From: Sphingobacterium sp.
GTDB taxonomy: Bacteria; Bacteroidota; Bacteroidia; Sphingobacteriales; Sphingobacteriaceae
Direction of reading: 5' to 3'
DNA: 40,078 nt
Assembly: GCA_031253985.1 (NCBI GenBank)
Contig: JAIRVH010000206.1
Span: forward strand, 1-40,078
Shown: piece after piece, positions 15,293 to 23,690 of the stretch
How positions within the stretch are numbered: the first letter of the stretch is position 1
Layout: the number at the start of each line of letters is the position of its first letter
Notes under the pieces: generated by a model
What the model was told of the DNA's origin: nothing
Seen by the model: the letters and a program-made list of their open reading frames with translations, nothing else
Databases searched by the model: none
Program-made: the position numbers and the translations under genes

Positions 15293-18200
15293 ATGTCATT
15301 ATTCCAGTTATCCGATTATTTTCTTCTGCGCACACCATTACTTCCCGCTGCAGTTGCCGTTGATCTGTTAAGGATAAAAGAGGCAGATGATATGGAAAAG
15401 AAACTTCGTTATCTGTTTCAAAGTGAGCAATTAAAAGAAGCACTATTTCTAGCAAGCCCGACCTTCTCGGTGGAAGTCGAAAAATGGATTGAATACAAGA
15501 AAGAGAGCAACCCAAAAATAATTACTTCGCTACTCAAATATGCGATTCGGATGAGCACAAGGAGTACGCCTTTCGGTTTATTCGCAGGGGTATCTTTGGG
15601 GAACGTTATAGCCTCCGAAAAAAAGGGGGCATTAATCAGGAGTAATACCCATAAAACTGTATTGAAACTGGATGCCTCCATACTGACAGGGATTGTTGCA
15701 AAGGTTTCAAAAGACAAAAGAATTTATAGTCAACTCTATTATCGCATTAATCCAACATTATACTTAGATGGCAAATATTACAAATACTATCAAAAAGTAA
15801 CGAATGGGCAGAAAGGACAGAATATACTGAAACGCATAAGGCTTACCCCTGTTTTGGATCGTGTCGTCCAATATTTCGAAAGCAATAAGAGAACTGTCCA
15901 CTATCAATCATTGACCAATTTGCTGCAGCGTCTTGGTGCGTCAACAGCACATGCTACCCTATTCGTCAATAACCTCATCAGCCTCGGGATTATATCTTCC
16001 GAATTACAGCCCAATGTAATTGGCCGAGGTTATCTTGACAGTTTGATCAAGACTCTTGAAAGAGTGGATATGGAAAAATATTATTTAAATCCTTTATCCA
16101 GGATAAAAACACTGCTCCATAGTTCTCAATCTGCTGTTAACATACAGAATGACGTGGTTAAATTATTGCAGCCTATAATTCCAGACCTCGACATGACCAA
16201 TTTGTTACAGGGAGACCTCCTTATTGAGATGGAAGACAATAATTTACCCAATAGTGCATTAAATCACCTACGAGATCAATTTCAGGATTTACTACCACTT
16301 TGCAGTGAGACAAAGTTGACCGACTTCGACCGGTTTAGAGCTGCATTCTCTGATAAATATGAAGATAGAATGATCCCATTGACGACGGCCTTGGATCCCG
16401 ATACCGGTATTGGTTATGGCCGTCAGGAGGGTGTATACCATATAACCGATGAAATACTTGGAGGAGTAAAAAATATAGCCTCAACTGGAGAAAAAAAATA
16501 TGGCGACCACCATTATCAAGACCTGGTCATTGAAAAATTTGTAGAAAGTGCAAAAAGTCATTTCACTGAAATTCAGCTGACCAGTAAAGATCTAGATCAT
16601 ATTGCCAAACAGCGTAAACAGACTACCAATGCCATTCCTGCCTCGTTCTATGCCATGGGCAATCTCCTTAGCAGTTCACATGAGGCAAATTTATGCTTCA
16701 ATCTAGGTACTATTGGTGGTTCGTCATCCGGAAACTTAATTTCCAGATTCGCACATTTGGATGAAAAATTGAATAACAAATTAAAGGAATCTGCCAACAG
16801 AGAGCAACAGCAATTTCCCAATGCAATACTCGCCGAAATATGCCATTATCCGGATAACAATGCCGCAAATATCATTTCTAGACCGGCACTCCGAAGAGCA
16901 TCCATCTGTCTGACGCCAACTATTGACAAAGAACAAGAACAAATTGATGTTAGTGACTTATACCTGTTCCTCAAAGACAATCGCTTAGTCTTGTGGTCCA
17001 AAAAATTCAATAAAATGGTTATCCCCCGTTTGACGACGGCCCACAATTTTGAGCAGGGTATGAATCTATATAAATTTCTTGCAGATTTTCAATTTCAAAA
17101 TAACAGACTGGATCTCTCCTGGAATTGGGGAATTATAAAAGAACAGCCTAGGCTCCCGAGAATTAGCTACAAAAATATTATCTTATCCCGAGCGCAATGG
17201 CGAATTCAAAAACTCGCAAAATACCCAAGTGCCCCCCATGATTTCGTGAAAAATCTGCAGGCAGAGCTCAAAATCCCAACAATGGTCGTCATCAGCAGCG
17301 GCGATAATGAACTGCTTATAAATTTAGACAATCCGTTTTGCGCGGAAATACTATTGGATCACATCTGTAAAAAAGAGACGATTTTAGTCGAATATCTCCT
17401 GAATGATTATTCATCTATCGCACGCGATAAAGACCAAAATGTTTTTGTCAATGAAATTATTATTCCAATAGAAGCACAGCATACGACTTTCACAGATGAA
17501 TCGGCCCCTCAAGAAAATAACCTTAAAAGATGCTTCCCCTTGGGCAGTGAATGGCTTTACGCCAAAATCTATTGCGGAATACATTTTGCGGACAGCCTAT
17601 TAAAGGATATTTTACCCCAAATCATTGCTGCTATTAATCAAAAAGAAGCCATGAAAAAATGGTTTTTTATACGTTACAATGACCCAGCTCCTCACATCAG
17701 ATTGAGGGTGCAGGTCTCAGATCCAAGCCAGTGCTTTTTTATTATATCCACTATGAATACCCTATTGGAACAATTTGTTCAACAGGGGCAGATTTCCACT
17801 ATATCCTTTGATACTTATGCACGGGAGATTGAACGATATACCCCATTATGTATGGAACTTAGTGAGGAGCTATTCTATCGGCAGAGCGAAACCATAATGA
17901 AGGTTATCCAGCAAAGCACTTCAATCAACGATCGATGGCGTTTGGCTTTTGAAAATATGGAATCGCTATTCGAAGCTGCAAAATTTACGCTGATCGAAAA
18001 AAGAGATTTTTGCATACAAATGAATACGCTGTATCAGCAAGAATTTGACAATAATAAAAATCTCTGGGTTCATCTCAACAATAAGTACAAAGAGAAAAAA
18101 GACTGGTTCGACAAACCATTAGACAATCTGGGGGAAACCAAAGAGAAACTAGATGCGGTCCAATACAGCATATTCTCCACCTTATGGACACATACAGATC

Positions 18201-18376
18201 AAGAAGAGTTCCGGGCAACCCGGGCCTCGTTATTGTCAAGCTACATTCACATGTTTGTTAATCGATTGTTCATGTCTGATCAACGTTTGCATGAACTTGC
18301 GGTCTATCATTTTATGGTTTGCTATTATAAAATGCAGATCGGGAAACAGAAAGAGCGTATGACCTCGATAAATTAA
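15293..18376 (+). CDS. LanB-type lantibiotic dehydratase (full length)
   Basis: This 1027-aa enzyme is of the class I lanthipeptide dehydratase family, which transfers glutamate from glutamyl-tRNA to Ser/Thr and then eliminates it to give dehydroamino acids. The N-terminal glutamylation domain starts SDYFLLRTPLLPAA (residues 7-20) and has the hallmark RMSTRSTPFGLFAG (about 86-99), with Arg86, Arg90 and Thr92 corresponding to the NisB active region. The C-terminal elimination domain (SpaB_C type, about residues 745-1020) has LGSEWLYAKIYCG and WFFIRYNDPAPHIRLRV (about 788-804), which carries the NisB Arg786-equivalent. Having both domains in one chain separates it from split thiopeptide-type enzymes. 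No LanC, LanT or LanP gene is nearby. It ends 4 nt from a convergent LytTR gene. Confidence 0.93.
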   Translation: MSLFQLSDYFLLRTPLLPAAVAVDLLRIKEADDMEKKLRYLFQSEQLKEALFLASPTFSVEVEKWIEYKKESNPKIITSLLKYAIRMSTRSTPFGLFAGVSLGNVIASEKKGALIRSNTHKTVLKLDASILTGIVAKVSKDKRIYSQLYYRINPTLYLDGKYYKYYQKVTNGQKGQNILKRIRLTPVLDRVVQYFESNKRTVHYQSLTNLLQRLGASTAHATLFVNNLISLGIISSELQPNVIGRGYLDSLIKTLERVDMEKYYLNPLSRIKTLLHSSQSAVNIQNDVVKLLQPIIPDLDMTNLLQGDLLIEMEDNNLPNSALNHLRDQFQDLLPLCSETKLTDFDRFRAAFSDKYEDRMIPLTTALDPDTGIGYGRQEGVYHITDEILGGVKNIASTGEKKYGDHHYQDLVIEKFVESAKSHFTEIQLTSKDLDHIAKQRKQTTNAIPASFYAMGNLLSSSHEANLCFNLGTIGGSSSGNLISRFAHLDEKLNNKLKESANREQQQFPNAILAEICHYPDNNAANIISRPALRRASICLTPTIDKEQEQIDVSDLYLFLKDNRLVLWSKKFNKMVIPRLTTAHNFEQGMNLYKFLADFQFQNNRLDLSWNWGIIKEQPRLPRISYKNIILSRAQWRIQKLAKYPSAPHDFVKNLQAELKIPTMVVISSGDNELLINLDNPFCAEILLDHICKKETILVEYLLNDYSSIARDKDQNVFVNEIIIPIEAQHTTFTDESAPQENNLKRCFPLGSEWLYAKIYCGIHFADSLLKDILPQIIAAINQKEAMKKWFFIRYNDPAPHIRLRVQVSDPSQCFFIISTMNTLLEQFVQQGQISTISFDTYAREIERYTPLCMELSEELFYRQSETIMKVIQQSTSINDRWRLAFENMESLFEAAKFTLIEKRDFCIQMNTLYQQEFDNNKNLWVHLNNKYKEKKDWFDKPLDNLGETKEKLDAVQYSIFSTLWTHTDQEEFRATRASLLSSYIHMFVNRLFMSDQRLHELAVYHFMVCYYKMQIGKQKERMTSIN

Positions 18377-18380
18377 ACTT

Positions 18381-19085
18381 TTATATAAGTCCCATCTTGG
18401 CAAAAAGCTGATTGCGATATTGCAAACCTATACCGAGTTCTGTTCCATTTTTCAGAACTACTTTGCTTGCCTCAACCCCCTTGATCTGCTTGATATTGAC
18501 AATATAGGATCGGTGCATACGGGCAAACATATCCCAAGGTAGTTCTGCTTCCATATCTTTCATGGTAGACAGTAGAGTTTGCATACCTTCTACAGTATAG
18601 ATCTGTATATAATCCCCCCAAGCTTTTAAATAGAAAATATCCGCTGGATCTATAAAAATAGTCTTATTCCGATCTTTTATCTTAATCGCTTTTCTTTCCC
18701 CTTGTGCACCTCTTCTAGAAAACAAAATCGCCTTTTGAACTTTCTCTATTGCCTTGATCAACCGCTCTTCGGTGAGGAGCGGCTTTAGGATATAGTCGAT
18801 TACATCCAGTTCAAATCCATCGACAGCATACTCGTAATGTCCTGTTATAAAAACAACAAATGGTGGATGAACAAGTCCTTTGAGAAAAGTGATTCCATCC
18901 ATTTCAGGCATATCTATATCCGACAAAATGAGATCTACCTCCTGCTGCCTTAAGACGTCAATTGCTTGCAATGGGTTTTCGAATACACCCAATATTTCGA
19001 TCAGCCCCAATTTGGAAACTAGTTTCTCCAGGCGACCTCTCGCAATTGGCTCATCTTCAATAAGGATAGTTTTAATTCTATTCAT
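18381..19085 (-). CDS. LytTR-family response regulator
   Basis: This 234-aa DNA-binding response regulator has an N-terminal receiver domain with acidic pocket IEDEP (residues 9-13), phospho-acceptor Asp56 (LSDIDMPEMDG) and the Lys of YILKPL. The C-terminal LytTR domain (about residues 130-232) includes FLKAWGDYIQIYT and FARMHRSYIVN, both typical. A GTG at 19106 could add seven residues, but ATG 19085 (MNRIKTILIEDEP) fits the family start. It lies 31 bp downstream of the sensor kinase gene. It converges on the LanB gene with only 4 nt between stops. The 21-bp phased repeats upstream of the putative precursor make this operon its likely target. Confidence 0.93.
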   Translation of the reverse strand: MNRIKTILIEDEPIARGRLEKLVSKLGLIEILGVFENPLQAIDVLRQQEVDLILSDIDMPEMDGITFLKGLVHPPFVVFITGHYEYAVDGFELDVIDYILKPLLTEERLIKAIEKVQKAILFSRRGAQGERKAIKIKDRNKTIFIDPADIFYLKAWGDYIQIYTVEGMQTLLSTMKDMEAELPWDMFARMHRSYIVNIKQIKGVEASKVVLKNGTELGIGLQYRNQLFAKMGLI

Positions 19086-19116
19086 AAGTAGTACTTCGCA
19101 ATCCACAGCTTTGGAG

Positions 19117-20226
19117 CTACGGCTTTTCTTCAGTAAGTAAAGTTACGACAAGATTAACAGTAAACACACCCTCATTTGACTTTATTTCCAAATTGTGATG
19201 ATGAGGATAGTGAAGTTCCAGTCGTTTTCTTACATTTTCTATCCCTAATCCACCGATATAATTTTCTGGTTTTGAAAGTTCTCTATACGCATTGGACACG
19301 TTCATATGCACCTTATGGTCCTTCACTTTAATGTCTATGGATATCCATCCCGCCGAAGAACTTAGGCGAGGTCCATGTTTGAATGCATTTTCTACAAAAG
19401 GAAAGAAGATCAGGGGTACCATCATACAGTTCTCGTCATCAGCCGTCAGATTTAGATTGATCTGCACGGTCTCACTATAACGCAACTTTTCCAATTCTAC
19501 ATAATCTTTTAGCAGTTGAAATTCGCGACTAATTTCCACCTTGGGCTGGTTGCTCTCGTGAAGCAGATACACCATAATACTACTTAAACGCATCATACTT
19601 TCGCCACCTCTCTCATCATGATCCGATACGAGCACATAGATACTATAAAGTGTATTAAGTAAAAAATGGGGGTTGATCTGGTATTTAAGAAACGCAAGCT
19701 CCAATTGAACGTTGTTTAATTCCAATGCGGCATTTTTCAGTTCGAGCTTCGTTTTGGAATTTTTGACAGACATAAATGCCTGCACTATTTTTACTGTCAA
19801 TGGTAGGGCCACCAAAAAAATAAAATCCAATAAATAATCGCTAATGGAAGAAAGCCGAAAGGCTCCAAAGATTCCATTACTTCGTATTATTTCGAGATAA
19901 CTTGATAAACGAATATCTGGTGTCAAATATTTTAGCGTTAACATGGCGCCAAAATAACTTAGAAACGACCACCACGCATAAATAAACAATAGCCATAAAA
20001 TACACAGCAAAAACTTCCCCGGAATAAACCAACGCGGAATAATCACATATGCTGTCACATAAAATATGGTCAATAAAGAAAATACGTCCTTTAGAAACAA
20101 TATCCACGAATTATCAATATCTATCCGTTGATAGGAAATAAATTGCATTCCCAAAACCAAAAACCAAAAACACAAATGAAGAATAATACGTTTCCCCGTA
20201 TTGTAATTTTGGAAAAAACTGTTCAT
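19117..20226 (-). CDS. LytS-type sensor histidine kinase
   Basis: This 369-aa membrane sensor kinase of the HPK7/LytS group (His_kinase family) has about four hydrophobic segments in residues 10-150 and a short linker. The dimerisation block AFLKYQINPHFLLNTLYSI places the phospho-acceptor at His187. It ends in a HATPase_c domain with PFVENAFKHG and GGLGIENVRKRLEL. There is no large extracellular sensor domain, so it probably detects a membrane-associated or peptide signal. The frame extends to a TTG at 20244; ATG codons at 20235 and 20226 are better starts. It heads a two-gene operon with the LytTR regulator. The adjacent RiPP-like genes suggest peptide sensing or control, but that is inference. 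Confidence 0.92.
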   Translation of the reverse strand: MNSFFQNYNTGKRIILHLCFWFLVLGMQFISYQRIDIDNSWILFLKDVFSLLTIFYVTAYVIIPRWFIPGKFLLCILWLLFIYAWWSFLSYFGAMLTLKYLTPDIRLSSYLEIIRSNGIFGAFRLSSISDYLLDFIFLVALPLTVKIVQAFMSVKNSKTKLELKNAALELNNVQLELAFLKYQINPHFLLNTLYSIYVLVSDHDERGGESMMRLSSIMVYLLHESNQPKVEISREFQLLKDYVELEKLRYSETVQINLNLTADDENCMMVPLIFFPFVENAFKHGPRLSSSAGWISIDIKVKDHKVHMNVSNAYRELSKPENYIGGLGIENVRKRLELHYPHHHNLEIKSNEGVFTVNLVVTLLTEEKP

Positions 20227-20244
20227 AGATAGCATACCTGTCAA

Positions 20245-20588
20245 TAATATCAGTCTAATATAAAAATATCCTTTAGCTTGTAATAGGATCAGTTGCTAAG
20301 TAATGCCGCAAAAAGACAATTTTGCGACAAAAAACACCAACCTATGAATATAAAAACCTGAATATATACCGATTATAACAGAAACAAAAAGAACCAATAG
20401 AATTGCTCTGAGCACAGTTCCAATGTAACAACCAGTTAACCCAGCAAACAAACTGGTAATTGTCAGCATTCACACAATTATAGCAATAGAATGTGTGGTA
20501 CACTTAATAATTTTCGGGAATGATACAAAAAAGTTATTGCTATCTTCCGTATATTTAATTCTACTGAACCCACATAAACAACAATTAG
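20245..20588. other. Intergenic region between kinase and DinB-fold gene
   Basis: This 344-bp AT-rich stretch lies between divergent genes. It contains a 7-bp inverted repeat (CGCAAAA/TTTTGCG, 20307-20326) and a CACACA/TGTGTG pair around 20471-20500, neither with a clear role. I see no gene and none of the CGTC repeats found upstream of the RiPP-like operon. Confidence 0.5.
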
Positions 20589-21041
20589 ATGTCAACGACT
20601 TTTATGCAGCTTTGGTTATATAATAACTGGGCTAATACAGCACTACTGGACACACTGAAAAAGGAAGGCGAGAAAGTACCCCATTCTTGCATACGGCTCT
20701 TTAGCCATATTGTCAATGCACAGATCATTTGGTTAAGTCGATTAACTGGTAAAACACCCCCTGTTGGTGTTTGGGACGAGCACAGTCTCGTCGATTGCCA
20801 GAGATATCACGATTTAGCTTCAGAAGAATTAGGACAGCTGATTCAGCGCAGAAATGATACGGAAAATGAAATCGTCAATTATACAAACACGCAGCACCAA
20901 GCTTTTCATAATAAGGCCAACGACATTCTATTACACGTCTTTAATCATTGCACCTATCACAGAGCGCAAATAGCAAGCGAAATGCGAAAAAATGGCATTG
21001 AACCTATCAATACGGATTATATCACTTTTGTTCGTAGATAA
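20589..21041 (+). CDS. DinB-fold (YfiT/DUF664-like) metal-dependent protein
   Basis: This 150-aa four-helix-bundle protein belongs to the DinB superfamily, unrelated to DNA polymerase IV. The metal-binding His triad is His40 (RLFSHIVNAQ), His120 and His124 (HVFNHCTYHRAQ). An opening LYNNWAN helix is typical. Members include thiol-dependent S-transferases for bacillithiol or mycothiol and many with unknown substrates. The gene appears to be monocistronic or followed by the OsmC-like gene about 130 bp on. The substrate is unknown; a detoxification role alongside OsmC is plausible. Confidence 0.88.
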   Translation: MSTTFMQLWLYNNWANTALLDTLKKEGEKVPHSCIRLFSHIVNAQIIWLSRLTGKTPPVGVWDEHSLVDCQRYHDLASEELGQLIQRRNDTENEIVNYTNTQHQAFHNKANDILLHVFNHCTYHRAQIASEMRKNGIEPINTDYITFVRR

Positions 21042-21174
21042 CACTACTGACAAAAATAGTTCCACCCCCCATTCGTTTAGCTATTAAGCACGACGATCCA
21101 AATACAGAAATCTGTGGTTAAAATCAATAAAAAAGGAACTAAAATTGGATAATAGACTAAATTTGAAACAACAA

Positions 21175-21645
21175 ATGAGCTACAAACATATCTTTAGAGC
21201 GTCCCTAATTTGGAACCATCCTGAACAGCCAAGTCTTCATGGATCAAAAATTTATAATAAAAGCCATCACATTGCGATTGAAGGAAAAGCAGATCTCCAT
21301 GTTTCAGCAGCAAAAGCATTCAAGGGCGACCCCACATTGTATAATCCCGAAGATCTGCTGCTCAGTAGCCTGATTTCCTGCCATATGATGTCCTACCTAT
21401 ATGTCTGTTCACAAAACGGCATCCAGGTTGTATCGTATACTGACAATGCCGTTGCCACCTTGGTAACGGACATTGATGGCAGCGGTCGTTTTACAGAAGT
21501 TACTTTATACCCCGAGGTTCTCATTACAGATAAGTCTCAAATAGAACTTGCTTTAGCCTTGCATACCCAAGCAAATAAACTTTGCTTTATTGCCAATTCA
21601 TGCAATTTTACGGTCCTTCACCATCCCAAATGTCACGCGATCTGA
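21175..21645 (+). CDS. OsmC/Ohr-family peroxidase-like protein
   Basis: This 156-aa cytosolic protein has the OsmC fold. The two redox cysteines characteristic of the family are Cys69 in SLISCHMMSYLYVC and Cys137 in ANKLCFIANSC; further Cys residues lie at 78, 143 and 153. The general layout YNPEDLLLSSLISCH is typical. OsmC/Ohr proteins reduce organic hydroperoxides by a thiol mechanism. The open frame begins with a TTG at 21145, but ATG 21175 (MSYKHIFRASLIW) matches the usual start. The DinB-fold gene upstream may be co-expressed. The branch (OsmC, Ohr or YhfA-like) cannot be settled by eye. Confidence 0.88.
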   Translation: MSYKHIFRASLIWNHPEQPSLHGSKIYNKSHHIAIEGKADLHVSAAKAFKGDPTLYNPEDLLLSSLISCHMMSYLYVCSQNGIQVVSYTDNAVATLVTDIDGSGRFTEVTLYPEVLITDKSQIELALALHTQANKLCFIANSCNFTVLHHPKCHAI

Positions 21646-21661
21646 TCAGAGAATGAATGTT

Positions 21662-23440
21662 TTAAGTAGAAGTAAGCATCCAGTTGGGTTTCTCATTAAA
21701 CTTTTCCCAATCCATGAGCAGCTGTTTTTTTAAGCCCTCCCAGGAATGATGAGAAGATGGTATCCGAAGAACAATACGCAATAAATTAAAACACATCGTT
21801 GCCTGACCCGTAATCAGTAAACTTGCTAGGGCGTCGTCCTTCAAATGATAATCATCAAACCATAATGTTGTCTCCATGGCCGTGGCACTGTCCACATGGG
21901 CACGCAATACTGCACTAGGTTGCAAAACATCTAGAATCATTCGTGGATCCTCCACACTTATTGGTCTATTTTTTCCTTTTAAATCGGTTTTCAGCTCCTG
22001 TTGTAACATGCGGTCATTCTTTGTCGACAGCAGATAAACGGAAGTTAAACCAATCTGCCTGTTGGGTATCCCCAAATCGGTAAACAGCTGCTCATAACTT
22101 GCTCGTCTAATTTTTTTGAGAAATATGGTATTGGCCAGAAGAAAAACGGACTTCCCCCTTGCTTCCAATAACTGCAGCAATTTTCCGAGCGGCATTTTCA
22201 TAAAGTTTACACTGTACTTTCTAAGCATCATGTTCCAGGTCCCTTCTGTCCGTTCGCCCCCCACAGATCGATTTGTATTGACCACAACGGCTCTACGTAT
22301 TTTAGCTAGTCCTACCTGCAATACCGTTAGTATCAAGGAACCCATTAGCGAAAATCCAAGTAAAACAGGCCAAACTAAAGACTTACAAGCAGCCGCCACA
22401 AAAACTACAGATAACAGCGTTAACAGAATGGACAGCATCAATAGTACAGAAACTGTTGAATAAATACTCGAAAATAAACTGTCCGCACTCCGATTTAACC
22501 ACTGATATTTACGCTCATCAGGGTATCTAAACGGCTTTTTAAGATAATTACTGGTTACATCGCAGGGCATATACAAATCATATTCATAGCCTTTTGTTTT
22601 TCTTTCATCCGCCAGTCTAAATGCATATACTCCCTGATTGTCATCGATTCCTCCGTCCATTAAGGAGAACATATCCTTATTGAGGGCGAGTGGTTGAAAA
22701 TCGCCTGAATAATAGTCCTTTGTTTTTACAGTGCCCCCAAGATCATCCCAGGAGAGTGTCGTATCTGCTTCCGCATAGGCAAAATCGCGCGGAAAAACAA
22801 TCGGTTCAAAACCAGCCGGAAAACAGGAGGAACAGGCCAGTATATCGCCTAATTTTATTTTCTTGATCAAATCAAAAGAAGATTGATGCCCTCTATTTAA
22901 ACTCAAGTACTGATTGCCTATACGTCCCTGCGTACTGAACCTAAAGTTCATGCCATTATTTAGCTCCGTGGCGTTTACACATAATTCATCCATAACCGGT
23001 ATCGATTTATGAACAGGTCCGGCAAAAAGACTTCCATAGGTAGCACCCTTAAAGATATGCTGATCGTACACCAGGGCCAGTGCATTGATTAAATTTCTGT
23101 TCTTTTCTGGACGGGCAGACCATGCGCTCTCGTTATTTAAAGTCTCAAAAACCTTATCCAATAATTCACTTCCCTGAAGCTGGCGAATTAAATGCCGATA
23201 AATTTCCTCAAATGGAACGCCCTGTCTTAGCATAGAAAACACAGTCATCGCCGTTATTGACCCACCAGAAACGGAAGAGATATACCTGACCCGATCTAAC
23301 ATGGTCCCTTGTCCATAAGGAAGCAAAGAAAGATAACGACAACAGCCGAGACTAAATGAAGCTGCCCTAAATCCTCCTCCGGAGAAACTTAAGGCAATAT
23401 TCTGAATTCCCTCGGATAAGGGTAAACTTTCTACATTCAT
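21662..23440 (-). CDS. Patatin-like phospholipase with internal membrane hairpin
   Basis: This 592-aa protein has a patatin lipase fold. The oxyanion loop is SFSGGGFRAASFSLG (residues 18-32), the nucleophile Ser58 lies in SSVSGGS (55-61), and the catalytic Asp lies in LMDGGIDD (about 258-265). The nucleophile elbow has Ser instead of the first Gly of GxSxG, as in some cPLA2-like members. Two strong hydrophobic segments at about residues 323-377 suggest membrane anchoring in the middle of the chain, followed by a C-terminal part without a recognised domain. No signal peptide is seen. It is convergent with the OsmC gene (16 bp between stops). The substrate and role are unknown; lipid remodelling is likely. 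Confidence 0.85.
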   Translation of the reverse strand: MNVESLPLSEGIQNIALSFSGGGFRAASFSLGCCRYLSLLPYGQGTMLDRVRYISSVSGGSITAMTVFSMLRQGVPFEEIYRHLIRQLQGSELLDKVFETLNNESAWSARPEKNRNLINALALVYDQHIFKGATYGSLFAGPVHKSIPVMDELCVNATELNNGMNFRFSTQGRIGNQYLSLNRGHQSSFDLIKKIKLGDILACSSCFPAGFEPIVFPRDFAYAEADTTLSWDDLGGTVKTKDYYSGDFQPLALNKDMFSLMDGGIDDNQGVYAFRLADERKTKGYEYDLYMPCDVTSNYLKKPFRYPDERKYQWLNRSADSLFSSIYSTVSVLLMLSILLTLLSVVFVAAACKSLVWPVLLGFSLMGSLILTVLQVGLAKIRRAVVVNTNRSVGGERTEGTWNMMLRKYSVNFMKMPLGKLLQLLEARGKSVFLLANTIFLKKIRRASYEQLFTDLGIPNRQIGLTSVYLLSTKNDRMLQQELKTDLKGKNRPISVEDPRMILDVLQPSAVLRAHVDSATAMETTLWFDDYHLKDDALASLLITGQATMCFNLLRIVLRIPSSHHSWEGLKKQLLMDWEKFNEKPNWMLTST

Positions 23441-23678
23441 AACAATACACTATTATTTTAGGCCCTAAAAATTAGCATTTCTTTCTAATCCACAATTTAT
23501 TTTTCCGACGGCTCTTTCTTGCTGCCAATTATTCAATTAATGTCTGTAAAAATAGGATTAGCCTGGGACTTAATGAAAGAAAAAGAATCTTCTATTCTCG
23601 GTTTGTTAACGTAACCGAAAATCAAAGAGAACTCACAAATTAGTAATTAAATAACAGACAAGTTTTTAAGGATTTCAT

Positions 23679-23686
23679 TACTTTTG
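23679..23686 (+). promoter_or_regulatory. Candidate -7 box immediately upstream of MFS gene
   Basis: TACTTTTG, a full match to TAnnTTTG, ends 4 bp before the ATG at 23691. Transcription would start at or near the start codon and give a leaderless mRNA. No good -33 element was found, so it may be chance. Confidence 0.3.
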
Positions 23687-23690
23687 AAAC

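Noticed and set aside
20307..20326. 7-bp inverted repeat CGCAAAA/TTTTGCG
   Set aside because: It lies mid-intergenic without U tract or neighbouring promoter; such short AT-rich repeats are expected by chance.
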